The position numbers and the translations under genes were made by a program. The notes under the pieces are model-generated. The model searched no databases. It saw only the letters and a list, made by a program, of their open reading frames with translations, and had not been told where the DNA came from. A stretch of 64,000 nt of DNA from Lachnospiraceae bacterium (GTDB lineage Bacteria; Bacillota; Clostridia; Lachnospirales; Lachnospiraceae): contig SVFM01000003.1 of assembly GCA_015056865.1 (NCBI GenBank), positions 1 through 64,000 on the forward strand. Reading direction: 5' to 3'. Within the stretch, counting starts at the first letter, position 1, and every line of letters begins with the position of its first letter. This document shows, piece after piece, positions 34,211 through 42,860 of the stretch.

Positions 34211-35977
34211 ATGAAGAAGATATTAGATTTGATCTCAGAAGAATTGAAAAAAGCCTTTGAAGCGGCAGGCTATGACAGTGGGCTGGGCAAGGCCACCATA
34301 TCAAACCGTCCTGACCTGTGTGAGTATCAGTGTAATGGTGCCATGGCAGGGGCCAAGCAATATAAGAAGGCCCCCATTATGATCGCCAATGATGTAGCAG
34401 GACAACTGCAGGGTAGCGCTGTATTTTCCGAAGTAAGTGCGGTGGCACCGGGCTTTTTGAATCTAAAAATAAAGGAAGAATTTTTGACGGATTATCTGCG
34501 CAGCATGCGTGATGACGTCAAGTTTGGTCTGGATATGCCACAGAATCCCCAGAAGATCGTGGTGGACTATGGCGGACCCAATATTGCAAAGCCCCTTCAC
34601 GTGGGACATATGCGTTCTGCGGTGATCGGAGAAAGTATCAAGCGTATTTTGCGATACTGTGGGCATGAGGTAATCGGTGATGTACACTTGGGAGATTGGG
34701 GTCTGCAGATGGGCCTTATCATTACCGAACTGAAAGAGCGCAACCCCCAGTGGGTATATTTTGATGAGAATTATACCGGAGAATATCCTGCTGAGGCACC
34801 TTTTACGGTGTCTGAGTTAGAAGAGATCTATCCCACAGCCAGCGGCAAGTCCAAAATGGATGGAGATTACAAAGCTAAGGCCATGGAGAATACTTATAAA
34901 CTGCAGAGTGGTGTAAGAGGACACAGAGCTCTGTGGGAGCATATTAAAAATATTTCCATAGCGGACCTGAAGGCAAATTACAGTAAGTTAGATGTGGATT
35001 TTGATCTATGGAAGGGTGAGTCCGATGTACAGGAGCTCATTCCCGGTATGGTTGTGTCCATGAAGGAAGGCGGTCATGCATATGAGAGCGAGGGTGCCCT
35101 GGTAGTGGATGTAAAGGAAGAGACAGACACCAAAGAAATCCCGCCCTGCATGATCTTAAAATCCGATGGTGCAGCCTTGTACAACACCACAGATCTGGCT
35201 ACCATTCTGGATCGTATGGAGCAGATCAACCCCGATGGGATGATTTATCTGACCGATAAGCGTCAGGAGTTATATTTTGAGCAGGTGTTCCGTTGTGCAA
35301 GAAAAACAGGGCTGGTACCATCAAAGGTACGGCTGAATTGGTTGGGCTTTGGCACCATGAACGGAAAGGATGGAAAGCCTTTTAAAACCCGTGAGGGTGG
35401 TGTGATGCGTCTTGAGAACCTGATCAAGGAGACTGTGGATGAGATGTACCGTAAGATCACCGAAAATCAGTCTTTGCCGGAGGAAGAAGCAGCCAGAACT
35501 GCAAGGCAGATTGCTCTGTCTGCGTTGAAGTACGGGGATCTGTCCAATCAGGCTTCCAAGGATTATATATTTGATATGGAGCGCTTTACTTCTTTTGAAG
35601 GTGACACAGGTCCGTATATTCTCTACACCATTGTGCGCATCAAATCAATTTTAAATAAATATCAGGAGCAGGGCGGTGTTCTGAGCGCTGCCGTGCTTAA
35701 GGATGCCGTCAGTGGTTCGGAAAAGGATCTGATGATGGTGCTGACAAGGTTTAATGCCTGTGTGGAGAGTGCGTGTGAAGAGATAGCGCCGCACAAGATT
35801 TGTGCCTATATCTATGATCTGGCCAATGCCTTTAACCGTTTTTATCATGAAACAAAGATTCTGGCGGAAGAGGATGTGGAAAAGAAGGCAGGATGGATCG
35901 CGCTCCTTGTTTTGACCAGGGATATTCTGGAAACTTGTATTGACGTATTGGGTTTTTCTGCCCCGGAAAGAATGTAA
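34211..35977 (+). CDS. argS: Arginine-tRNA ligase
   Basis: A 588-residue class I synthetase. It has the N-terminal Add1 domain, HVGH (130-133) within GGPNIAKPLHVGHMRS, a KMSKS-like region without the canonical sequence (typical of ArgRS), the DALR anticodon-binding domain near the end (AFNRFYHET), and the C-terminal PERM. It charges tRNA-Arg. AGAGGAAG precedes the ATG. It closely follows queH and may be co-transcribed with it. Confidence 0.95.
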   Translation: MKKILDLISEELKKAFEAAGYDSGLGKATISNRPDLCEYQCNGAMAGAKQYKKAPIMIANDVAGQLQGSAVFSEVSAVAPGFLNLKIKEEFLTDYLRSMRDDVKFGLDMPQNPQKIVVDYGGPNIAKPLHVGHMRSAVIGESIKRILRYCGHEVIGDVHLGDWGLQMGLIITELKERNPQWVYFDENYTGEYPAEAPFTVSELEEIYPTASGKSKMDGDYKAKAMENTYKLQSGVRGHRALWEHIKNISIADLKANYSKLDVDFDLWKGESDVQELIPGMVVSMKEGGHAYESEGALVVDVKEETDTKEIPPCMILKSDGAALYNTTDLATILDRMEQINPDGMIYLTDKRQELYFEQVFRCARKTGLVPSKVRLNWLGFGTMNGKDGKPFKTREGGVMRLENLIKETVDEMYRKITENQSLPEEEAARTARQIALSALKYGDLSNQASKDYIFDMERFTSFEGDTGPYILYTIVRIKSILNKYQEQGGVLSAAVLKDAVSGSEKDLMMVLTRFNACVESACEEIAPHKICAYIYDLANAFNRFYHETKILAEEDVEKKAGWIALLVLTRDILETCIDVLGFSAPERM

Positions 35978-36020
35978 GACAAAAGTTTTAAAAATTTAAG
36001 CAAAAAATTGTAAAAATCCC

Positions 36021-36050
36021 TTGACAAGTCATGGTAAAATCTATTATACT
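36021..36050 (+). promoter_or_regulatory. Sigma-A promoter of the tRNA-Val/tRNA-Met unit
   Basis: A perfect TTGACA (36021-36026) and TATACT (36045-36050) with an 18-base spacer, 53 bases before tRNA-Val. Confidence 0.7.
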
Positions 36051-36103
36051 AGCAAAGTCGGTTGTGACATGACTTGTCAGAGGCGATGAGCCGCAAAAGG
36101 CAT

Positions 36104-36176
36104 GGGGTCTTAGCTCAGCTGGGAGAGCATCTGCCTTACAAGCAGAGGGTCATAGGTTCGAGCCCTATAGGCCCCA
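36104..36176 (+). tRNA. tRNA-Val (anticodon TAC)
   Basis: A 73-nt cloverleaf. Acceptor GGGGTCT pairs with AGGCCCC with one wobble, discriminator A. Anticodon stem TCTGC/GCAGA holds CTTACAA (TAC). T-loop GGTTCGAGCCC. CCA not encoded. Confidence 0.95.
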
Positions 36177-36198
36177 TTTACAATCAAATATCTGATAT

Positions 36199-36272
36199 GG
36201 CGAGATAGCTCAGTTGGCTAGAGCATACGGTTCATACCCGTAGTGTCGAGGGTTCAAATCCCCCTCTCGCTA
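36199..36272 (+). tRNA. tRNA-Met (anticodon CAT)
   Basis: A 74-nt tRNA. Acceptor GGCGAGA pairs with TCTCGCT (first pair G-T). Anticodon stem TACGG/CCGTA holds TTCATAC (CAT). T-arm GGTTCAAATCC. It looks like an elongator Met tRNA; a lysidine-modified Ile tRNA cannot be excluded by reading alone. Confidence 0.9.
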
Positions 36273-36284
36273 TTTGATTCAAGG

Positions 36285-36322
36285 CTCAGAAATGCCACAT
36301 TTACGGTGTTTCTGAGTTTTTC
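36285..36322 (+). terminator. Terminator after the tRNA-Val/tRNA-Met unit
   Basis: CTCAGAAA and TTTCTGAG form an 8-bp stem around a 14-base loop, followed by a T-rich run. Confidence 0.8.
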
Positions 36323-36493
36323 TTTTATAATTTTTTTGTTTACACCTTTAAATAAGCATTATTTTATTAGTTGAAGCTTCATGCATTTTTTATTACCTTT
36401 TTGGTTGAAACAATAATTACTAAAACAAGACCTTCTTTACTGAAATTAGCTACGGAGAAAATTCTTTTAGGTACAGCTTGTTGCTATAAAAAG

Positions 36494-36522
36494 TTGCATT
36501 CCAAATTTTAGAATGTTATAAT
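36494..36522 (+). promoter_or_regulatory. Sigma-A promoter of the zinc-ribbon membrane protein gene
   Basis: TTGCAT (36494-36499) and a perfect TATAAT (36517-36522), 17-base spacer, 22 bases before the start codon. Confidence 0.7.
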
Positions 36523-36544
36523 TTACAAAAAGGAGGAATTACAC

Positions 36545-37078
36545 ATGGCTTTAATAACTTGCAAAGGGTGTGGCAGTGAAATATCAGACAAAGCAAACAA
36601 ATGCCCAAAATGTGGAAGGTTAAAAACCTTTTATATAAATTGTTATGAATGCAATAAAGAATTTCAGGCAAACGAAAAATTCTGTCCAAACTGTGGTGCG
36701 CCAAAGATGCAATATGGAATTGTTAAGTCTAAAAAGAAGGCATCAAAGTGGATTAGATTAAGAAATGCATTTGGATACACAAATTTGATATTAGGGTCAA
36801 TAATTTTGTTTGGGATATTAATAAGTCCGGGAGGCTTTGAAAAAAACCTTCGACCAGCTGGAATGGCTTGGATACTAATAAGTTGTGGTATTCTTGGTGT
36901 CTTTATGAAAAAAAGTTTTCGGGCTACTATTGTTTTGATTGTCCTTCACTCTATCGGAGTGTTGTATAATTTGGCGTACATATCAGAAGCGCCAGGTCAT
37001 GCTTTAATCGCTATACTTACAATGATTTTCTTGGTGTTTACAAGCATTAGTTTATCTTTTAAAGACAGTTTTGAGTGA
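36545..37078 (+). CDS. Double zinc-ribbon membrane protein
   Basis: A 177-residue protein with two zinc-ribbon motifs (Cys6/Cys9/Cys20/Cys23 and Cys33/Cys36/Cys47/Cys50), a basic linker (KSKKKASK), then three to four membrane helices from about residue 75. Function unknown. The gene is more AT-rich than the flanking argS and oadB and lies directly beyond the tRNA-Met terminator, with its own promoter and terminator, so it may be an acquired single-gene insertion. A strong AAGGAGG precedes ATG 36545. Confidence 0.78.
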   Translation: MALITCKGCGSEISDKANKCPKCGRLKTFYINCYECNKEFQANEKFCPNCGAPKMQYGIVKSKKKASKWIRLRNAFGYTNLILGSIILFGILISPGGFEKNLRPAGMAWILISCGILGVFMKKSFRATIVLIVLHSIGVLYNLAYISEAPGHALIAILTMIFLVFTSISLSFKDSFE

Positions 37079-37092
37079 AATAGAAATTTTTT

Positions 37093-37116
37093 AAGCATCC
37101 AGGCGGATGCTTTTTT
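37093..37116 (+). terminator. Terminator after the zinc-ribbon gene
   Basis: AAGCATCC (37093-37100), 4-base loop, GGATGC, then six T residues. Confidence 0.85.
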
Positions 37117-37182
37117 CATTACGTGCATAACATCCCTTTTGTTCGTGTTGCAGATATCAAAAGAATGAAAATAAGAATCCAC

Positions 37183-37211
37183 TTGACTGAAATTACCACC
37201 TTTGTTATAAT
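37183..37211 (+). promoter_or_regulatory. Sigma-A promoter of the oadB operon
   Basis: TTGACT (37183-37188) and a perfect TATAAT (37206-37211) with 17 bases between, followed by a 93-base leader. Confidence 0.75.
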
Positions 37212-37304
37212 CTTCATGATAATGGGGGATTAGTTGGCGTTTGTATAAATACTACATATTACATCATTGAAAAAGCCCCTTTTAGGATCGAGGAGGATGA
37301 GGAA

Positions 37305-38441
37305 ATGGAGTTTTTAGTGGAAGGAATTATGAGCGTCACCTGGCAGCAACTGGTGATGTACGGAGTGGGACTTTTGCTCATTTACCTTGCAATTGCCAAG
37401 GGTTACGAGCCGGCACTTTTGATGCCTATGGGTTTTGGTGCCATTTTGGTCAATCTGCCCATGTCCGGTGTGCTGAACCAACAGATGGAAGGCGTTGGTG
37501 AGGTACAGGGTATTATTCAGTGGTTGTTTGATATAGGAATTGAGGCTTCCGAGGCAATGCCTATATTGCTCTTTATCGGTATTGGTGCCATGATAGATTT
37601 CGGTCCCCTTTTGTCCAAGCCGGTCATGTTCCTGTTTGGCGCGGCAGCACAGTTTGGTATTTTTATGGCGATCGTGATAGCAGTTCTTTGTGGATTTGAT
37701 TTGAAGGACGCAGCAGCTATCGGTATTATCGGTGCGGCTGATGGTCCTACTTCCATTCTGGTATCCCAGGTGCTGAAATCTAATTTTATTGGACCTATTG
37801 CAGTGGTTGCGTATTCTTATATGGCGCTGGTTCCCATTGTACAGCCTTTTGCCATCAAGTTGGTAACCACCCGTAAGGAGAGAAGGATTCGCATGGAGTA
37901 CCGTGGCAGTGAAGTGTCCAAGACTGTGAAGATCTTGTTCCCTATTGTAGTTACGATCATTGTAGGTATGCTGGCGCCTTCTGCCATTTCACTGGTAGGA
38001 TTTTTGATGTTTGGTAATCTGCTTCGTGAGTGCGGAGTGTTGGGTAAGTTGTCCGACGCGGCACAGACCACATTGTCAGATCTGATCACATTATTGTTAG
38101 GCATTACCATTGCTTTCAGTATGCAGGCCGATCGTTTTGTAAATGTACAGACTCTGTTGATCATGGGTATCGGTCTGTTGGCCTTCGTATTTGATACCAT
38201 TGGTGGTGTGCTTTTTGCTAAGTTTTTGAATTTGTTCCTGAAAAAGAAGATCAATCCTATGATCGGTGCAGCTGGTATTTCCGCGTTTCCTATGTCTGCC
38301 CGTGTAGTGCAGAAGCTGGCTATGAAGGAAGATCCAGGCAACGTGTTGATCATGCATGCGGCTGGTGCCAATGTTTCCGGTCAGATTGCTTCGGTTATTG
38401 CGGGTGGTCTGGTCATTCAGTTGGTATCCGCTTTCTTATAA
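37305..38441 (+). CDS. oadB: Na+-translocating decarboxylase subunit beta
   Basis: A 378-residue integral membrane protein of the oxaloacetate/glutaconyl-CoA/methylmalonyl-CoA decarboxylase beta family, which couples decarboxylation of carboxybiotin to Na+ export. It has about nine to eleven helices and the invariant GAADGPTS (Asp146) used in Na+ and proton transfer. The length matches the family. AGGAGG precedes ATG 37305. Only a short gamma-like gene follows; no alpha subunit or biotin carrier is nearby, so the substrate is open. Confidence 0.9.
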   Translation: MEFLVEGIMSVTWQQLVMYGVGLLLIYLAIAKGYEPALLMPMGFGAILVNLPMSGVLNQQMEGVGEVQGIIQWLFDIGIEASEAMPILLFIGIGAMIDFGPLLSKPVMFLFGAAAQFGIFMAIVIAVLCGFDLKDAAAIGIIGAADGPTSILVSQVLKSNFIGPIAVVAYSYMALVPIVQPFAIKLVTTRKERRIRMEYRGSEVSKTVKILFPIVVTIIVGMLAPSAISLVGFLMFGNLLRECGVLGKLSDAAQTTLSDLITLLLGITIAFSMQADRFVNVQTLLIMGIGLLAFVFDTIGGVLFAKFLNLFLKKKINPMIGAAGISAFPMSARVVQKLAMKEDPGNVLIMHAAGANVSGQIASVIAGGLVIQLVSAFL

Positions 38442-38484
38442 GTTGATGACAGATTTGATGTGAGAAAGGAAAGGGTAGTAGATT

Positions 38485-38604
38485 ATGGAGAATTTAGGGA
38501 TTGCATTTGAGATCATGGGACTGGGAATGCTGGGTATTTTTACAGCCATTGTTTTGATCATGCTGACAGTAATGATCCTGCAGAAAGTCATTAAGAAAAA
38601 GTAA
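38485..38604 (+). CDS. OadG-like small membrane protein (gamma subunit candidate)
   Basis: A 39-residue gene: MENLGIAFEIM, a hydrophobic helix, then a basic end (QKVIKKK). It lies 43 bases after oadB, before the shared terminator. Its N-terminus and single helix match the start of OadG/MmdD-type gamma subunits, which assemble the decarboxylase complex, but the usual soluble C-terminal part is absent. AAAGGAAAGGG lies upstream. Identity is inferred from position and shape. Confidence 0.65.
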   Translation: MENLGIAFEIMGLGMLGIFTAIVLIMLTVMILQKVIKKK

Positions 38605-38613
38605 TGAGAGAAG

Positions 38614-38648
38614 CGGCTGGCCAAGACAAGGGTTTGGCCGGCCGTTTT
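38614..38648 (+). terminator. Terminator of the oadB unit
   Basis: GGCTGGCCAA pairs with TTGGCCGGCC (one G-T pair) around an 8-9-base loop, then TTTTC. Confidence 0.8.
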
Positions 38649-38721
38649 CAAAATATTAAGTATTAGAAATAGTATTTCTGGTTAAAATGATTGGAAAGTT
38701 AAGAAGACAGGGGAAGTGTAT

Positions 38722-39264
38722 ATGAGAATTGGAATGGGTTATGATGTGCACAAGCTGGTGGAGGACAGAGACTTGATCATGGGGGGAGTGAAGATTCCTT
38801 ATGAAAAAGGATTGCTGGGTCATTCAGATGCGGATGTACTTCTGCATGCCATTATGGATGCTCTGCTGGGTGCGGCAGCCCTGGGAGATATCGGTAAGCA
38901 TTTTCCGGACACAGATACACAGTATAAGGGCATATCATCCCTCAAGTTATTGGAGCACGTGGGAGCACTTTTGGAGGAAAAATGTTTTGTGATCGAAAAC
39001 ATCGATGCTACCATCATTGCTCAGGCTCCCAAAATGCGGCCCCATATTGATCTGATGCGGGAGAATATTGCTACAGCACTGGGGATCGATGTGGCACAGG
39101 TCAATGTAAAAGCTACCACAGAGGAAGGGCTTGGTTTTACGGGAAGTGGTGCGGGAATTTCTTCCCAGGCCATCTGTTTGCTCACATCGCCCTTTGATCT
39201 GACCGCCAGTGACGTGACATTGCAAAAAAATTGTGCCGGATGTAGCGGATGTACAGGGAAATAA
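38722..39264 (+). CDS. ispF: 2-C-methyl-D-erythritol 2,4-cyclodiphosphate synthase with Cys-rich tail
   Basis: A 180-residue enzyme of the MEP isoprenoid pathway. It starts [12 protein letters not shown] with metal ligands Asp8 and His10, and has [10 protein letters not shown], the HFPDTD motif, and [12 protein letters not shown] for substrate binding. The usual enzyme is about 157-160 residues. Here about 20 residues follow, ending [12 protein letters not shown], a CxxCxxC tail that could bind metal. ATG 38722 is chosen with GGGGAAG upstream; a GTG at 38716 is in frame. Confidence 0.92.
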   Translation: MRIGMGYDVHKLVEDRDLIMGGVKIPYEKGLLGHSDADVLLHAIMDALLGAAALGDIGKHFPDTDTQYKGISSLKLLEHVGALLEEKCFVIENIDATIIAQAPKMRPHIDLMRENIATALGIDVAQVNVKATTEEGLGFTGSGAGISSQAICLLTSPFDLTASDVTLQKNCAGCSGCTGK

Positions 39265-39267
39265 TGG

Positions 39268-39296
39268 TTGACAAAAGTTTTTCTTTTGCATATGAT
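39268..39296 (+). promoter_or_regulatory. Sigma-A promoter of the cysE-cysS T-box unit
   Basis: A perfect TTGACA (39268-39273) and TATGAT (39291-39296) with a 17-base spacer. Confidence 0.8.
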
Positions 39297-39304
39297 AGAA
39301 ACAA

Positions 39305-39553
39305 ATAAAAGAGGCATTGAACAGGGAGAGTATTGTCCAGAAAGGATGGCAGAGAGGAGACGTCACCGGCTGTAAGCGTTTCTCATCAGATCGGATAAGA
39401 AGTGCATCTGTGAGCCTGCTGTGGGAAGTGCAAGTGCATGGGTATCACGGCACGTTGGCCCTCGTTACGGGTATTGAGTGAAAGGCTGTAGCCTTTAACA
39501 AGAGTGGAACCGCGGATAGATCCGTCTCTTTGGAGATGAATCTATCTTTTTGT
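39305..39553 (+). promoter_or_regulatory. T-box leader, tRNA-Cys-responsive (cysE-cysS)
   Basis: The T-box core AGAGTGGAACCGCG lies at 39501-39514. Its TGGA bulge (39505-39508) would pair with a UCCA end, which fits tRNA-Cys with a U discriminator. A GATAGAT/ATCTATC terminator (39515-39521 with 39540-39546) plus T-run follows. TGC triplets in GAAGTGCA contexts (39403-39405 and one near 39428) are candidate Cys specifiers. Uncharged tRNA-Cys would prevent termination and turn on cysE and cysS. Confidence 0.88.
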
Positions 39554-39579
39554 TTTTAGACACTCAGTTAGGAGCAGGT

Positions 39580-40230
39580 ATGGGCATTGTCAAAAGAGTA
39601 AAAGAAGAAATCAGAGTTATCAGAGAGCGGGATCCTGCGATACATTCCTCTATGGAGGTGTTTTTGTATCCCAGTTTTAAGGTCATGCTGCATTATCGGT
39701 TGGCTCATAGATTATATGAGAAAGGCCATTATTTTTGGGCCAGATGGATTTCTCAGAGGGCGGTGCGCAAGACCGGAATTGAGATCCATCCGGGGGCCAA
39801 GATTGGTAAGGGATTCTTTATTGACCATGGGCATGGGGTTATCATAGGAGAAACGGCTATCATAGGAGATAATGTAACGCTGTATCAAGGAGTAACCCTG
39901 GGCGGTACAGGTAAGGAGCATGGGAAGCGTCATCCCACCATCGAGGACAATGTAATGATCAGTGCCGGAGCAAAGGTTTTGGGTTCCTTTACCATAGGAG
40001 CCAATTCCAAGATCGGTGCAGGCAGCGTGGTGCTGTCTGAGGTGCCGCCGGGATCTACTGTGGTAGGTGTGCCGGGGCGTGTGGTCAAGCGGGGCAAGCA
40101 GTCTCTGCCCAGAGAAGAGATGGATCACGTGCATCTGCCGGACCCTGTTAAAGAAGAGATTGCAGGTCTGCGAAATAAGCTTTTGGAACTGGAAAATGAG
40201 TTGAATAAAGTAAAGGAGATAAGAGAATGA
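39580..40230 (+). CDS. cysE: Serine O-acetyltransferase
   Basis: A 216-residue left-handed beta-helix acetyltransferase making O-acetylserine for cysteine synthesis. The N-terminal helical part is followed by hexapeptide repeats including [21 protein letters not shown]-like sequence and [8 protein letters not shown]. ATG 39580 is chosen with GGAG upstream; a frame from 39550 would start inside the terminator T-run. It overlaps cysS by four bases (ATGA), so both are translationally coupled. Confidence 0.92.
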   Translation: [216 protein letters not shown]

Positions 40231-41630
40231 AGATCTATAATACGCTGACTAGGAATGTTGAGGAATTTGTACCCAACGTGGAAGGCAAGGTCAATATGTA
40301 TACCTGCGGCCCCACAGTTTATCATTTTGCCCATATTGGTAATCTGAGAAGCTACATCATGGAAGATGTTCTGGAAAAGACTCTGCGTTATGCAGGATAT
40401 GATGTAAAACGTGTCATGAATATTACGGATGTGGGACATTTATCCTCCGATGCGGACACCGGTGAGGATAAAATGCTCAAAGGCGCCAAGAGAGAGAATA
40501 AGACCGTTATGGAGATTGCTAAATTTTATACGGACGCTTTCTTTTCAGACTGTGCAAAGCTGAATATTAAGACGCCGGATGTGGTGGAACCTGCCACCAA
40601 TTGTATTGACAGGTTTATTGAAATGATCCAGGTGCTTTTGGAGAAAGGGTATGCCTATCAGGCCGGAGAAAATATTTATTTTGATACTTCAAAACTGGAT
40701 GAATATTATGTTTTCGGAAATCAGAGTGAGGAAGAATTGCTGGTAGGTGTGCGTGACGATGTGACCGAAGACGAGAATAAGAAAAATAAAAATGATTTTG
40801 TGCTGTGGTTTACTAAGTCTAAATTTGAGGATCAGGCCCTGAAGTGGGACAGTCCCTGGGGAGTGGGATATCCCGGTTGGCATATCGAGTGCTCTTGTAT
40901 CGGAATGAAGCATTTGGGTGAGTACATGGATATTCACTGCGGTGGTATTGACAATATGTTCCCACATCACACCAACGAGATCGCCCAGAGTGAGGCCTAC
41001 TTGGGACATAAGTGGTGCAATTATTGGTTCCATGTACATCATTTGAATGATCAGTCCGGCAAGATGAGTAAGTCCAAGGGGGAATTTTTGACTGTTTCCC
41101 TGCTGGAATCCAAGGGCTACGATCCCCTGGCATACAGATTCTTCTGCCTCCAGTCCCATTACAGAAAGCCTTTGATCTTCTCCTTCGAGGCTTTGGATCA
41201 GGCCACCGGCACCTATAAGAAGCTGAAAAAGCGCATCGCTGATCTGCCTGCAGAAGGGGCGGTAGATGAAGCGGCTGTAAGTGCCTACAAGCAGCAGTTT
41301 GTGGAGGCTGTGGGCAATGATGTAAATACTTCCATGGGGCTTACGCTGGTATATGATGTGCTGAAATCTGATTTAAACGGTGTCACAAAGCGGGCAGTGA
41401 TCGACAGTTATGATCAGGTTCTGGGATTGGATCTGCTGAACGCGCAGGTGCAGGAACAGAGCGGCGTTGATGCAGAGTTGGAGGCTTATGTGCTGGGTAA
41501 GATCGAGGAGCGCAAGGCCGCCAAAAAGGAGAAAAACTTTGCTCTGGCAGATGCCATCAGAAATGAACTTTTGGAGCAGGGGATTGTGTTGGAAGATACA
41601 AGAGAGGGCGTTAAATGGAAGAAAGCGTAA
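40227..41630 (+). CDS. cysS: Cysteine-tRNA ligase
   Basis: A 467-residue class I synthetase. Zinc-binding Cys27 lies in YTCGPTVYHFAHIGN, a HIGH variant, and GKMSKSKG provides the KMSKS loop near residue 280. Further zinc ligands are in the WHIECS and HHTNE regions. It charges tRNA-Cys. Starts in the ATGA overlap with cysE and overlaps mrnC by 16 bases. Its length and order match Bacillus-type cysS. Confidence 0.95.
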   Translation: MKIYNTLTRNVEEFVPNVEGKVNMYTCGPTVYHFAHIGNLRSYIMEDVLEKTLRYAGYDVKRVMNITDVGHLSSDADTGEDKMLKGAKRENKTVMEIAKFYTDAFFSDCAKLNIKTPDVVEPATNCIDRFIEMIQVLLEKGYAYQAGENIYFDTSKLDEYYVFGNQSEEELLVGVRDDVTEDENKKNKNDFVLWFTKSKFEDQALKWDSPWGVGYPGWHIECSCIGMKHLGEYMDIHCGGIDNMFPHHTNEIAQSEAYLGHKWCNYWFHVHHLNDQSGKMSKSKGEFLTVSLLESKGYDPLAYRFFCLQSHYRKPLIFSFEALDQATGTYKKLKKRIADLPAEGAVDEAAVSAYKQQFVEAVGNDVNTSMGLTLVYDVLKSDLNGVTKRAVIDSYDQVLGLDLLNAQVQEQSGVDAELEAYVLGKIEERKAAKKEKNFALADAIRNELLEQGIVLEDTREGVKWKKA

Positions 41631-42067
41631 GACTGCACGGTAGTATGCTGGAGCAGATAAAACAGGTCTTTGGCTGTGGGGAGGCGGACGTACGTGCCTA
41701 CTCTCCGCTGGCCTTGGCATATATTGGGGATGCGGTGTACGATCTGGTTATCCGGACTGTTGTGGTAGAGCGGGCCAATCGTTCGTCAAATGAATTGCAC
41801 AAGCGAGCTATAAGGTATGTAAATGCCAAGGCTCAGGCCCAGATCATTGAGGAACTGCTGGAAGAGCTGACGGAGGATGAATTGGCGGTTTATAAAAGGG
41901 GACGCAACGCCAAGTCCTATACCATACCGAGAAATGCATCTCCGGCCGATTATCGCAAGGCTACCGGTATGGAGGCCCTGTTAGGGTATTTGTATCTGCA
42001 GGACAAGTTGGAACGGGTGTTGTATCTGATACGCACCGGACTGCAAAAGGCCGAGCTGGAGCTGTAA
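41615..42067 (+). CDS. mrnC: Mini-ribonuclease III
   Basis: A 150-residue protein with the RNase III catalytic core but no double-stranded RNA-binding domain. YIGDAVYDL and EALLGYLYL correspond to the catalytic helices. In B. subtilis it matures 23S rRNA ends. Overlaps cysS by 16 bases, as in other Firmicutes. Length matches the family. Confidence 0.9.
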   Translation: MEESVRLHGSMLEQIKQVFGCGEADVRAYSPLALAYIGDAVYDLVIRTVVVERANRSSNELHKRAIRYVNAKAQAQIIEELLEELTEDELAVYKRGRNAKSYTIPRNASPADYRKATGMEALLGYLYLQDKLERVLYLIRTGLQKAELEL

Positions 42068-42079
42068 TGGAGGATGACT

Positions 42080-42838
42080 ATGGAAAAGCAGGGATTTGCA
42101 ATAAGGGAGTTTACAATAGAGGGCAGAAATGCGGTGATAGAGGCCTATCGCTCAGGAAAACCTATCGATAAAGTTTTTATATTGGATGGTTGCAAGGATG
42201 GCCCTATTATGACGATCAAGAGAGAGGCGGCCAAACATGATACTATGATCAAATATGTATCTAAGGAACGGCTGGATCAGATGTCAGATACCGGCAAGCA
42301 TCAGGGAGTGATCGCATACGCTGCGGCCTATGAGTATGCACAGGTGGAAGATATTCTGGAGAATGCAAGGAAAAAGGGGGAGCCGCCATTTATCTTTTTA
42401 TTGGATAATATTGAGGATCCACACAATCTGGGCGCGATCATCCGTACAGCCAATCTGGCAGGTGCCCACGGCGTTATCATTCCCAAGAATAGAGCAGTAG
42501 GGCTGACTGCCACTGTGGCCCGCACTTCCGCCGGGGCCCTTAATTATACGCCGGTTGCCAAGGTTACAAACCTTTCCAAGACCATTGAGGAGCTAAAGAA
42601 AGAGGGATTATGGTTTGTATGTGCGGACATGGGTGGAACTACTATGTATGATCTGAATTTAACAGGTCCCATAGGGCTTGTGATCGGTAACGAGGGAGAG
42701 GGTGTCAGCAGACTGGTACGGGAAAATTGTGATATGATCGCATCCATTCCCATGAAAGGAGATATTGATTCCTTGAATGCCTCTGTGGCAGCAGGTGTGT
42801 TGGCATACGAGATCTTGCGACAACGGTGGAACGGTTAG
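42080..42838 (+). CDS. rlmB: 23S rRNA (guanosine-2'-O-)-methyltransferase, SpoU family
   Basis: A 252-residue SPOUT enzyme with an N-terminal substrate-binding domain (REFTIEGRNAVIEA) and the knot motifs NIEDPHNLGAIIRTA, GNEGEGVSRL and SLNASVAAGVLAYE. It methylates a ribose in the peptidyl transferase region of 23S rRNA. GGAGG lies six bases before ATG 42080, which is why I prefer it to the ATG at 42074. Part of the cysS-mrnC-rlmB-sigH order. Confidence 0.92.
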   Translation: MEKQGFAIREFTIEGRNAVIEAYRSGKPIDKVFILDGCKDGPIMTIKREAAKHDTMIKYVSKERLDQMSDTGKHQGVIAYAAAYEYAQVEDILENARKKGEPPFIFLLDNIEDPHNLGAIIRTANLAGAHGVIIPKNRAVGLTATVARTSAGALNYTPVAKVTNLSKTIEELKKEGLWFVCADMGGTTMYDLNLTGPIGLVIGNEGEGVSRLVRENCDMIASIPMKGDIDSLNASVAAGVLAYEILRQRWNG

Positions 42839-42860
42839 GTGATCCGGAGAAAGGGTTGAA

